This document shows, piece by piece, positions 7,909 through 15,404 of a stretch of DNA of 31,921 bases. The stretch spans positions 1 through 31,921 of the forward strand of contig JAEYOM010000029.1 of the NCBI GenBank assembly GCA_023411715.1, written 5' to 3'. The DNA comes from Bacillota bacterium (GTDB lineage Bacteria; Bacillota; Clostridia; Acetivibrionales; DTU013). Position 1 is the stretch's first letter. Each line of letters opens with the position of its first letter. The notes under the pieces are model-generated. The model was not told where the DNA came from. It was given only the letters and a program-made list of their open reading frames with translations, and made no database searches. The translations under genes were made by a program, and so were the position numbers.

Positions 7909-9789
7909 CTATTTATTTTTGAAATAGTTACCGCGGATTATCGTATCCGCTATTTCAAGGCCTTTTTTTGCATGGGCTGCCTGCCCCGTATCACCGGCGG
8001 CGCCAACATACTCGCCGCCCTGCAGCACTGCGAAGCTCTTTTTCGTGTTGAGCAGATTCCTGCCCATGGCCGTGCCTTCATATTCGCTGCTGTCGATGCC
8101 CATGAGATAGCAGACAGTGGGAAGTATATCGATCTCGCCCCCGGTCGTCGCTATTTCCTCAGGCTTCATTCCGGGCTGATAAACGATCAGTGGAGTCTGC
8201 TTTTTATTATCCTTCCACCAGTCGCCCTCGAGTCCGGTAATATCTTTGAGGCTATCCGCGAAGTATTTGTGTATGCCCTCGTGGTCACCGTACATTACGA
8301 CCACTGTATTATCCAGTACTCCATCATTTTCAAGGCTGTCAAGGAATTGTCCCAGGTGTTTGTCCGTATAATGAATGCTCTGCAGATACCCTCCAAAATA
8401 TGAATTGTCAAGGGCGTCAGGCAGTTTCAGCTCCCTGAGGCCGTATGGCAGATCATATGGCGTGTGGGTCGACTGCGTTATCATAAAGGTGTAAAAGGGC
8501 TGTTTTTGATTTACTATTATCGGTTCCACCTGCTTTAAGAAGGATTCGTCGCTGATGCCCATACCGAATGCTTCGTCCGTATTGAAAGAGGAATTGTCAA
8601 GGCATTTTTCAAAGCCCAGCGATTTCATAAGTATCATCCAGTTCCAGAAGGAGCCCTGGTCGGGCTGTATGTCCGAAGTGTGGTATCCATTGCGCCCCAT
8701 GATCTTCGGCAGCGTATTTTCATAATCGTTATACGGATAAAGGAACGATGTGCTGCCCTGCAACAGGGGATAAAGCGAAGTATTCGTAATAAATTCGGCA
8801 TCTATGGTATTGCCTTCGTGCACCTGTTCGTGCACATCGGTAAAATACATGCTGTTTTTCAGAAGCCTGTTTATATTTGGCGTTATCTCCTGGCCGTATA
8901 CTTTCTGGTTCACTACGAATTTCTCAAGCGATTCCACCTCGATGATAAGCAGATTCTTGCCTGCAAACATCCCTTTATAGCTGTTGTCGGGCAATATCTC
9001 CTTATTCTGCGCATACCACTGAGATATCTCATTTTTCTGATCTGTCGACAGTTTGATTGTCTTACCATCGTTGAAAAAGCTGTAAACACTGTACAGCTGG
9101 TATCCCAACGGCGACAGATTGCGGCTTGTGACAGTGGAATCATACATATAGATGATCGAACTCTTTACCCTCTCGCCTGACATACCGGACATATAAAGCT
9201 TCAGCGGGATATACGAAAGTGTGCCGATCGCAGCTGCAAGAATTATGGCAAATGTGATAAACCTTCTCTGTACGCTTTTGTATGCTTTACCCGCAAATAC
9301 GGCAACCAGTACCAGCAGGATGAGATCGCATACAAACGTAAGATCTACAGGCCGCATCGTGCCGATGATGCTGCCTGATAAATTGTTCAGATTCGGTGTT
9401 TCCCTCAATATATTCATGGTGGGCATGGTGTTGAATGCACGGAAATACCACAGATCGGCGCAGTAAAGAATAGAGACCAGAAGATTTGCAGTGATCAGAT
9501 ACCACATACGGCCTTGCTTTTTGAACAGAAAGGCAAAAGCCAGTGGAAGCACCACTGAGCCCAGATAGAATGCAAAATTCCTGTTTGCAGCTTTCATGGC
9601 CGCATTGAAAAGTATCGTAGTATGAAACTGGTCCATCGTAAGGCCAAGCAGAACGACCGACTTGAAAAAGAGAGCAGCAAGTGTATAAAGCCAAAAAATA
9701 TCCGTTATGTGTATAACTTTGCGCAATGCCGTTCCGGCAGAAAACCTCCCGGATACCGGAGTAAACGGCGTGCCTTTGTACATTTCCAT
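7909..9789 (-). CDS. LTA synthase family membrane sulfatase
   Basis: A 626-residue protein with about five membrane helices in residues 30-205, then an extracellular sulfatase-fold domain. Active-site hallmarks of LtaS enzymes are present: the metal Glu in IIEVESLE, the nucleophilic Thr in EGNTIDAEF, and the GDHEG metal pair near the end. LtaS-type enzymes move glycerol-phosphate from phosphatidylglycerol onto a lipoteichoic acid chain outside the cell; primases and other phosphoglycerol transferases share this architecture, so the exact polymer is uncertain. It has its own extended -10 promoter upstream and a candidate terminator downstream. It lies between the ftsEX operon and an S-layer-bound amidase, a cell-envelope setting. 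Confidence 0.9.
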   Translation of the reverse strand: MEMYKGTPFTPVSGRFSAGTALRKVIHITDIFWLYTLAALFFKSVVLLGLTMDQFHTTILFNAAMKAANRNFAFYLGSVVLPLAFAFLFKKQGRMWYLITANLLVSILYCADLWYFRAFNTMPTMNILRETPNLNNLSGSIIGTMRPVDLTFVCDLILLVLVAVFAGKAYKSVQRRFITFAIILAAAIGTLSYIPLKLYMSGMSGERVKSSIIYMYDSTVTSRNLSPLGYQLYSVYSFFNDGKTIKLSTDQKNEISQWYAQNKEILPDNSYKGMFAGKNLLIIEVESLEKFVVNQKVYGQEITPNINRLLKNSMYFTDVHEQVHEGNTIDAEFITNTSLYPLLQGSTSFLYPYNDYENTLPKIMGRNGYHTSDIQPDQGSFWNWMILMKSLGFEKCLDNSSFNTDEAFGMGISDESFLKQVEPIIVNQKQPFYTFMITQSTHTPYDLPYGLRELKLPDALDNSYFGGYLQSIHYTDKHLGQFLDSLENDGVLDNTVVVMYGDHEGIHKYFADSLKDITGLEGDWWKDNKKQTPLIVYQPGMKPEEIATTGGEIDILPTVCYLMGIDSSEYEGTAMGRNLLNTKKSFAVLQGGEYVGAAGDTGQAAHAKKGLEIADTIIRGNYFKNK

Positions 9790-9862
9790 CCTGGCGAATC
9801 TCTCCGATGTAATCGATTAACCGACGAGCAATTTTAGTATTGCAGCTGCCGGTTTATAAAAC

Positions 9863-9868
9863 ATTATA
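9863..9868 (-). promoter_or_regulatory. extended -10 element upstream of the LtaS-like gene
   Basis: The minus strand reads TGGTATAAT, a TGN-TATAAT extended -10. The -35 position 17 bp upstream is weak (TTCTTT). The predicted leader is about 65 nt. Confidence 0.5.
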
Positions 9869-9930
9869 CCACTGCGGTGCCAACAAAAGAAAACTTTTTA
9901 TGACAACAAATTACTGGTATAATATAGCCG

Positions 9931-9951
9931 GCGGCAGGCTTACCCTGCCGC
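9931..9951 (-). terminator. hairpin after the amidase gene
   Basis: GCGGCAGG (9931-9938) and CCTGCCGC (9944-9951) form a perfect 8-bp stem with a 5-nt loop, 8 bp past the amidase stop. No T-run follows on the minus strand, so it may stop the polymerase only partly or protect the mRNA end. Confidence 0.45.
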
Positions 9952-9959
9952 ATCGCTTG

Positions 9960-11774
9960 TCACTTACCGAGGAAGTAGCCGTCTATCCCCTGTTTTATCG
10001 CCGCTGCCGCCTTATCCTGGAAAGAAGGATCGGTGAGCAGCAGCTCTTCTTCCTTTTTGTCGATGAAGGCAGTCTCAATAAGGATCGCAGGTGAATTGGT
10101 TGCCCGGCAAACGGCAAGATCCTTCTCCCTGATGCCCCTGTCGGTCAGGCCAAGCGCTTTTGAAAGCTCGCTTTGGACAAGCCCTGCCAGATACCTGCTG
10201 TCTTCCTGCTGTTTATATACGGGATTCAGTCTGTCCGGCTCCGTATATACTTCCGTACCGTGGCCGGTGTGATATTCGCTTGAATTGCAGTGGATGCTGA
10301 CGAATATGTCTGCTTTTGAATTGTTGGCTGCAAGTGATCTGTCCGGCAGTGAAACGAACGTATCGTCCGAACGCGTCAGCAGTGTGCTGTACCCGGCGCC
10401 TTTCAACAGTTCCGAAAGCTTCAGCGCAATAGCCAAAGTAATATCTTTTTCCCTGGTCCCTGAAGAACCTGCGGCTCCGTCGTCATATCCGCCGTGGCCG
10501 GCGTCGATCACTACCAGCCTGCCGTTCGCGCCGTTTTGGCCCGGGTCTGCTGAATTATCAGTCCCGGAGCCGGATCCGTCTGTAACCGTACCGCCGGTTT
10601 GTATCGCGGAACCTGTCGTATCGCTGCCTGTAACTATTCCGCGGCTTGCATCCCCGCCCCTGCTCACTTTGACGTCCTGACCCGGCTCAGTACCGCTCTG
10701 GTTTGAGACGCCGCTCTGGTTTGATGCACTGCCCTGTCCGGTCGGATCTCCATTCTGTCCCGGCGCAGCGCCCCCCTGTCCGGGCACGTCTCCATTCTGT
10801 CCCGACGCAGCGCTGCTCTGATCTGATGCGCTGCTCTGGCCTTCCGGGATACCGCTCCTGCCGCCGCTACCTTCAGCGTCGGTTAATTTAACGGCAGCTA
10901 CATAACTTCCTGTGATCCAGCCAGCCACACCGTTCATATCAACTCTGTACCAATTATCCGAAGACAGCAGGGACGCATTCAGCGTATCTCCGCTATATAC
11001 CTTTTTTAATACTCCGTATGCGGTGTCTGGACCGGAACGGATATTTACGGTACTGCCCGTCACCTTCAGTAATGCGCTTATCTTCTCACTTTCGGCATAC
11101 GTCCTTACCCGGTTGATCAATGCAACCGCCTCGGCCCTTGTAATTTTACCGTCGGGTCTGAAAGATCCGTCCGGGTACCCGTCCATGACTTCGGCAGATA
11201 CCAGGGCATCTATCTGTTCTCGCGCCCACTCCGCAATCCCGTCCGCATCGACAAAAGCTTTTACATTTGCTCCTGAACCGATACGCGCCAGATTTGCCGT
11301 AAGCGCGGCCGCTTCCTGCCTTGGTATCGGCAGGTTGGGATTAAGGATATTATCGCTGTATATACTCATATAACCCGCATTCACTGCCGACCATATGCTC
11401 TGTGCAAACCAGTCGTTTTCACGGACATCGAGAAAATTGGAGCCTGTTCCGCCGTCGGGTACTCCGAAAGCCGCATTCAGCATGGTTATGAATTCGGAAC
11501 GTTTTACCGGACTATCCGGCCTGAAGGTAGCGTCAGCGTAGCCTTTGACGTAACCGGCATCCACAGCCCTGTTAATGTCTGCCTGAGCCCAGTGGCCCTG
11601 TACGTCATTTAAGACGATACCCGCGGCTGCCGTATTGGCGCTGTTGAAGACCGCCAGCAGCAAGCAGGATAAAATGAAGCCTGCAAGTATCTTGCTGCGG
11701 GGATGATATTTACAAAAGTTTATTTTATGGACTAATAATTGTAATATTTTGCTCTTTTGTGAGGCTCTATCCAT
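9960..11774 (-). CDS. S-layer-anchored N-acetylmuramoyl-L-alanine amidase (SLH x3, SH3b, Amidase_3)
   Basis: A 604-residue modular autolysin. A long basic N-terminus precedes a signal peptide (hydrophobic about 29-50). Three SLH domains follow (about 52-220; motifs WAQADINRAVDAGYVKGY, DGYPDGSFRPDGKITRAEA), which bind pyruvylated wall polymers. An SH3b domain (about 233-293; VNIRSGPDTAYGVL) probably binds peptidoglycan. A Gly/Gln/Ser linker of about 120 residues contains repeated G-Q-N-G-D and G-Q-G units. The zinc amidase (about 420-604) has DAGHGG, the metal Glu in TREKD, SIHCN and the catalytic Glu in LIETAFI. It cleaves the bond between MurNAc and L-Ala. GGAG lies 7 nt before the ATG. WalR-like boxes lie about 100 bp upstream. 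Confidence 0.93.
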   Translation of the reverse strand: MDRASQKSKILQLLVHKINFCKYHPRSKILAGFILSCLLLAVFNSANTAAAGIVLNDVQGHWAQADINRAVDAGYVKGYADATFRPDSPVKRSEFITMLNAAFGVPDGGTGSNFLDVRENDWFAQSIWSAVNAGYMSIYSDNILNPNLPIPRQEAAALTANLARIGSGANVKAFVDADGIAEWAREQIDALVSAEVMDGYPDGSFRPDGKITRAEAVALINRVRTYAESEKISALLKVTGSTVNIRSGPDTAYGVLKKVYSGDTLNASLLSSDNWYRVDMNGVAGWITGSYVAAVKLTDAEGSGGRSGIPEGQSSASDQSSAASGQNGDVPGQGGAAPGQNGDPTGQGSASNQSGVSNQSGTEPGQDVKVSRGGDASRGIVTGSDTTGSAIQTGGTVTDGSGSGTDNSADPGQNGANGRLVVIDAGHGGYDDGAAGSSGTREKDITLAIALKLSELLKGAGYSTLLTRSDDTFVSLPDRSLAANNSKADIFVSIHCNSSEYHTGHGTEVYTEPDRLNPVYKQQEDSRYLAGLVQSELSKALGLTDRGIREKDLAVCRATNSPAILIETAFIDKKEEELLLTDPSFQDKAAAAIKQGIDGYFLGK

Positions 11775-11828
11775 TAGTATTCTCCGACATTTTCTTTGGT
11801 TATGGCAGAATTTTACCTATCCATTTCC

Positions 11829-11857
11829 ATAATACTACAAAATCCCTGCGTAAATTT
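11829..11857 (-). promoter_or_regulatory. weak predicted promoter of the SLH-amidase gene
   Basis: On the minus strand a -10-like TATTAT (11834-11829) has a poor -35 (AAATTT, 11857-11852) 17 bp upstream. A poor -35 is what one expects at a promoter needing an activator, and it lies just downstream of the TGTAAC repeats. Confidence 0.35.
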
Positions 11858-11871
11858 CATGAAAAATGAAT

Positions 11872-11899
11872 TGTAACAATACTGTAACAGGCATGTAAC
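11872..11899. promoter_or_regulatory. three TGTAAC repeats spaced N5, WalR-box-like
   Basis: TGTAAC occurs at 11872-11877, 11883-11888 and 11894-11899, each separated by exactly 5 nt, so the units repeat every 11 bp on one DNA face. The published WalR (YycF) consensus is TGTWAH-N5-TGTWAH, which all three satisfy. WalR controls wall hydrolases in Firmicutes, and the next gene is an autolysin. The repeats read on the strand opposite the gene and sit just upstream of its predicted -35. Confidence 0.6.
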
Positions 11900-12042
11900 A
11901 ATGACTGATGGTTCGTCACTCCTTCAGTCCTTTACATTGCAATGGCTTAAACGTCTGAGCATACAGGCATGTGTTTGGCGGAACTGCTCATGAACTTTAT
12001 CCGAAAGAATGGCGATAAAGGTATGATGACGGCGGCTGTATC

Positions 12043-12867
12043 TTACAGCACCTTTGATAAAAATTCCTTCGCCCTCGGATTCTGCGGATTTGAGAAGAAT
12101 TTATCAGGAGCGTTCTCTTCAAGGATCTGCCCTTCATCCATAAACAATACCCTCGTCGCTACCTCTCTGGCAAAACCCATCTCGTGGGTCACTATCACCA
12201 TAGTCATACCCTCATCGGCAAGCTGCTTGATCAGGTCAAGGACTTCCCCGACCATTTCGGGGTCGAGTGCGGATGTGGGCTCGTCGAAAAGCATTACCTT
12301 CGGATTCATCGCAAGGGCGCGGATGATGGCTATCCTTTGTTTCTGGCCGCCCGAAAGTGTCGAAGGGTATACGCCGGCCTTATCTTCAAGGCCTATCCTC
12401 CTGAGCAGGCGGATCGCATTTTCCCTGACCTCGGCTTTTATAGCATCCCTGGTAGTATTTATCTCATAAAGAGGTTTTTTCTCACTTCTGAATGAATTAC
12501 CGATCTTGATTAAAACATTTTTACATTTCTTCGCACGAAGATCTTGCAGCTTTACATGCAGCGGCGCAAGCATTATATTTCCGATAACGGTCTTGTTGTT
12601 GAAAAGGTTGAACTGCTGAAATACCATTCCCATATGGCGACGGTGTATATTTATGTCAACTTTCATGTCGGCAAGGTCGACGCCTTCAAACATGATGGAA
12701 CCACCCGTCGGGTCCTCCATGCAGTTGAGGCACCGCAGGAAAGTACTCTTCCCGCTTCCGGAAGGGCCTACGATAGCGACTTTCTCACCCTCGTTTATGG
12801 TGATGGTGATGCCTTTGAGTACATTGAGCCTGCCGTAGCTTTTTCTCAGATCAATTACGTCTATCAC
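12043..12867 (-). CDS. polar amino acid ABC transporter ATPase with a ~30-residue insertion
   Basis: A 274-residue ABC ATPase of the GlnQ/ArtP type. Walker A is GPSGSGKST (34-42), Q-loop VFQQFNLF, signature LSGGQKQRIAI, Walker B VMLFDEPTSALD, switch VTHEMGFA. Family members are about 240-245 residues. The extra length is a Lys/Arg-rich stretch at about 108-145, between the Q-loop helix and the signature, so it lies in the helical subdomain that contacts the permease. It energises uptake of an amino acid by the permease and binding protein encoded upstream. Its start overlaps the permease end by 17 bp, indicating coupled translation. Confidence 0.92.
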   Translation of the reverse strand: MIDVIDLRKSYGRLNVLKGITITINEGEKVAIVGPSGSGKSTFLRCLNCMEDPTGGSIMFEGVDLADMKVDINIHRRHMGMVFQQFNLFNNKTVIGNIMLAPLHVKLQDLRAKKCKNVLIKIGNSFRSEKKPLYEINTTRDAIKAEVRENAIRLLRRIGLEDKAGVYPSTLSGGQKQRIAIIRALAMNPKVMLFDEPTSALDPEMVGEVLDLIKQLADEGMTMVIVTHEMGFAREVATRVLFMDEGQILEENAPDKFFSNPQNPRAKEFLSKVL

Positions 12868-13561
12868 TTTTTCTCAGGCTCCTTTCCATGGTTTTTACGA
12901 GCATTGCGATCAGCATGACGAGAATGATATAAATCAACGCCATAACAAGATATGGAACCATGAATTCGTAATTGTTCGAACCTATATAATTGAAAGCGAC
13001 ATAGAGGTCGGCGGCGCCTACGAAACTCACTACCGACGTCTCCTTGACAAGCGCGATCAACTCGTTGCCAAGCGTGGGGAGTATATTTTTAATGGCCTGG
13101 GGAACGACGATCTTCATCATCGTCGCGCTGTAGCTGAGGCCCACAGCGCGGCCCGCTTCCATCTGGCCGGGATCGACGGACAGTATGCCGCCCCTCATTA
13201 TCTCGGAAACATATGCGCCGCTGTTCATGCCGAAAACCAGGATACAAACGTTGAGCGAGGGCATTTTTATACTTAGCAGAGGAAGGATTACGTAATAGGT
13301 CACCAGCAGCTGTACGACCACCGGTGATCCTCTGAAAAGAGCGACATAAAAATGACATATGCTATTTAGTATTTTAGGCAGCCTTTTATATTTGGGCAAG
13401 ACCTCGATGCTCGCTATGATCGTACCTATGACAATACCAATAGCCAGTCCGATAACAGCGATGATCAGAGTATTTCTCAATCCGGTCGCGACCTTGATAT
13501 AACCGTCGTTTACTATGAATACTTCCCAGAATACCTGCAGCTTTTTATCAAAGTTTCCCAT
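12851..13561 (-). CDS. polar amino acid ABC transporter permease
   Basis: A 236-residue membrane protein of the HisM/GlnP family: about five helices and the EAA loop (MEAGRAVGLSYSATMMKIVVPQA) that docks the ATPase. It forms the inner-membrane channel, probably as a homodimer since only one permease gene is present. AAAGGG lies 6 nt before the ATG. Middle gene of the binding protein-permease-ATPase operon; the gap to the binding-protein gene holds a strong stem-loop at 13574-13611. Confidence 0.92.
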   Translation of the reverse strand: MGNFDKKLQVFWEVFIVNDGYIKVATGLRNTLIIAVIGLAIGIVIGTIIASIEVLPKYKRLPKILNSICHFYVALFRGSPVVVQLLVTYYVILPLLSIKMPSLNVCILVFGMNSGAYVSEIMRGGILSVDPGQMEAGRAVGLSYSATMMKIVVPQAIKNILPTLGNELIALVKETSVVSFVGAADLYVAFNYIGSNNYEFMVPYLVMALIYIILVMLIAMLVKTMERSLRKSDRRN

Positions 13562-13573
13562 TTTATACCCTTT

Positions 13574-13611
13574 ACATACAATAACCCCGCATTAACTGCG
13601 AGGTATTGTGT
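13574..13611 (-). promoter_or_regulatory. intercistronic stem-loop between binding-protein and permease genes
   Basis: On the minus strand CAATACCTCGCA pairs with TGCGGGGTTATTG: 12 bp with one bulged base and a 5-nt loop. No U-run follows; the permease ribosome site comes directly after. Such hairpins usually protect the upstream mRNA or reduce read-through, giving more binding protein than permease (inference). Confidence 0.6.
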
Positions 13612-13624
13612 AATTAGAATTGTA

Positions 13625-14479
13625 TCAGTTGAGTTCATTGATAGCCTTCGCAATGCTCTGCGCGGGCGCTTCGTCGATAATTACGTAGTTGATGTTGCCG
13701 TTGATCATATCCTGTACGGCAAGGGAGCCGGATTTGTAACCAACTGCCGTTGCCTTGTAACCGTTAAAGCCCCAATCCTCGTTGCCTTCGACATAAAATT
13801 GGCCGGTTGTGCCGGTCTGGACGCCGATCTTCGTTTTGCTGTCGAAGCCGTTGAGGATAGCTTCCACATCGGCTGCCGTCTTGCAGTCGTCGAAGGTCTT
13901 GTCGCTCGCCTTGACGATCAGCTTCTGTGCTGCGTCATAGTATTTATCTGTGAAGTTAACATATTCTTTCCTGTCTTCCTTTATTGTAAGCCCTGCCATG
14001 GCAATGTCGGCCTTGCTCTGACCAACGGAGAGGCAGACTGCTTCAAAATCCATGTTGCTTATTACGAGCTCTTTGTCGAGGTATTTTGCAAGTGCGTCGG
14101 CGATTTCCATGTCTACGCCGTAATACTTGTCGCCTTCCATGAATTCGAAGGGCTCGAATGCCGCATTGGTAGCGACGACGAGCTGGTCCTTGGATTCATC
14201 GGGGGCTGAGGAGGTAACAGCCACAGGCGTACCGTCGCCGAAATAATTGTTGCATATCTTGTCAAACGTTCCGTCTGATTTTATCTTTGCAATAAATTCA
14301 TTCACTTTTGTTAGAAGCTCGGGTTGATTTTTGTCTATGCCGAAAGCATATTCTTCCTGGGTAAGCGGGATGTTTACGACCTTTACGCCGTTGGAACCCG
14401 AAGAAGCGCATCCAGTCAATGCAAGGGCGCTAACCGCAAGCATTGTTAAAGCAACCAATAATGCGACTGACTTTTTCAT
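13625..14479 (-). CDS. amino acid ABC transporter binding lipoprotein, apparently circularly permuted
   Basis: A 284-residue lipoprotein: signal peptide with lipobox ALTGC (Cys24). The order of the fold is unusual. Residues 32-83 (IPLTQEEYAFGIDKNQPELL ... DGTFDKICNNYFGDG) match what is normally the C-terminal end of family-3 binding proteins such as GlnH (EAQQYGIAF...NGTYNEIYKKWFG). After a short linker, residues about 97-284 start like a normal mature N-terminus (LVVATNAAFEPFEF), run through MAGLTIKEDRKEYVNF, and stop at DEAPAQSIAKAINELN, just where that C-terminal segment would follow. The whole fold is present once but rotated. It should still trap a polar amino acid outside the membrane. 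First gene of the ABC operon, with a consensus promoter. Confidence 0.88.
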   Translation of the reverse strand: MKKSVALLVALTMLAVSALALTGCASSGSNGVKVVNIPLTQEEYAFGIDKNQPELLTKVNEFIAKIKSDGTFDKICNNYFGDGTPVAVTSSAPDESKDQLVVATNAAFEPFEFMEGDKYYGVDMEIADALAKYLDKELVISNMDFEAVCLSVGQSKADIAMAGLTIKEDRKEYVNFTDKYYDAAQKLIVKASDKTFDDCKTAADVEAILNGFDSKTKIGVQTGTTGQFYVEGNEDWGFNGYKATAVGYKSGSLAVQDMINGNINYVIIDEAPAQSIAKAINELN

Positions 14480-14551
14480 GATAATTCTCCTTAAACTATG
14501 CTATACCGTTTGAATAGATATGCACTATATGCTTGTTTTTTGTATAAATAT

Positions 14552-14580
14552 AAAGTATCTCATAATAATATATTTGTCAA
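14552..14580 (-). promoter_or_regulatory. predicted promoter of the amino acid ABC operon
   Basis: On the minus strand a perfect -35 TTGACA (14580-14575) and -10 TACTTT (14557-14552) are spaced 17 bp. The leader is about 65-70 nt. No riboswitch or T-box pattern is seen in it. Confidence 0.6.
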
Positions 14581-14687
14581 CCTTTTAACTATGCACAATT
14601 TTTGCTTTTTCTGAGTCCTCCCGATGGCAAAAATCATTCAATTTCTTTATGCTATATTGCTCAGGTATATATCCGCAGTCGGATTTG

Positions 14688-14716
14688 TTCAAATTACTAA
14701 TATCATGTGGTAAAAT
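14688..14716 (+). promoter_or_regulatory. predicted promoter of the XRE-cupin/ligase operon
   Basis: TTCAAA (14688-14693) and TAAAAT (14711-14716) are spaced 17 bp, with TGG before the -10 (extended -10). Of the 327-bp divergent region 14480-14806 the rest is AT-rich and shows no gene. Confidence 0.55.
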
Positions 14717-14806
14717 ACTATAGATAATTGCAAAGAAATGAAATTTCATTAGAATGCCAATAGAGCGCAGAATAAATAATATAGAAACTGAAAGGAAGTC
14801 TTATAA

Positions 14807-15358
14807 ATGTCCAATCAGGTCAAACAGATAGCAGCAAGGATAAAGGATCTCCGTGAAATAGCAGGCCTGTCCGAAGAAGCTCTCGCAGCAGAACTCGGCG
14901 TCACTGCCGAAACCTATAGTGAATATGAAAACGGCAATACGGACATACCGATAGGTTTCCTGTACGAGGCGGCAAACAGGTTCGGGGTGGAGCTTACCGC
15001 GATCCTTACCGGTGAAGGTCCGAGACTCCATACTTACTGCCTGGTAAGGAAGGGAAAAGGCGTCAGCGTGGACAGGAGAAATCCTTACAAATACCAAAGC
15101 CTCGCATATAACTTCATACACAAAAAGGCAGAGCCGTTCCTTGTGACTGTTGAGCCCGGCAATGACGATACCGTGCACTTCAATTCCCATCCGGGGCAGG
15201 AGTTCAACTATGTAATGGAAGGCACCCTGATGATCTATATAGACGGACATTCGCTTACACTAAACGAAGGCGATTCGTTGTATTTCGACTCGAGCTGCAG
15301 CCATGGAATGAAAGCGCTTGACAGCAAACCGGCGAAGTTCCTGGCGATCATTTTTTAG
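14807..15358 (+). CDS. XRE-family regulator with C-terminal cupin
   Basis: A 183-residue protein. Residues about 5-60 are an XRE helix-turn-helix (IKDLREIAGLSEEALAAELGVTAETYSEYENGNTDIP). Residues about 105-180 are a cupin_2 barrel with the HFNSHPGQEFNYVMEGTL and GDSLYFDSSCSHG motifs. This architecture (HTH plus small-molecule-sensing cupin) is widespread and usually controls the adjacent gene. AAAGGAAG lies about 9 nt before the ATG. The acyl-CoA ligase gene starts 46 bp downstream on the same strand, so the two are probably an operon and the ligase substrate or product may be the signal (inference). Confidence 0.88.
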   Translation: MSNQVKQIAARIKDLREIAGLSEEALAAELGVTAETYSEYENGNTDIPIGFLYEAANRFGVELTAILTGEGPRLHTYCLVRKGKGVSVDRRNPYKYQSLAYNFIHKKAEPFLVTVEPGNDDTVHFNSHPGQEFNYVMEGTLMIYIDGHSLTLNEGDSLYFDSSCSHGMKALDSKPAKFLAIIF

Positions 15359-15404
15359 TGTGTGACGCTGCGTTTTGATTATACACAGAATAGAGGTAAA
15401 AGTA

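Noticed and set aside
10540..10870. Possible tandem repeat array or CRISPR
   Set aside because: It is the Gly/Gln/Ser linker of the amidase; units are irregular and in frame.
14480..14806. Possible riboswitch or T-box in the amino acid transporter leader
   Set aside because: The leader is only ~70 nt, AT-rich, and shows no T-box, specifier or lysine/glycine riboswitch pattern.
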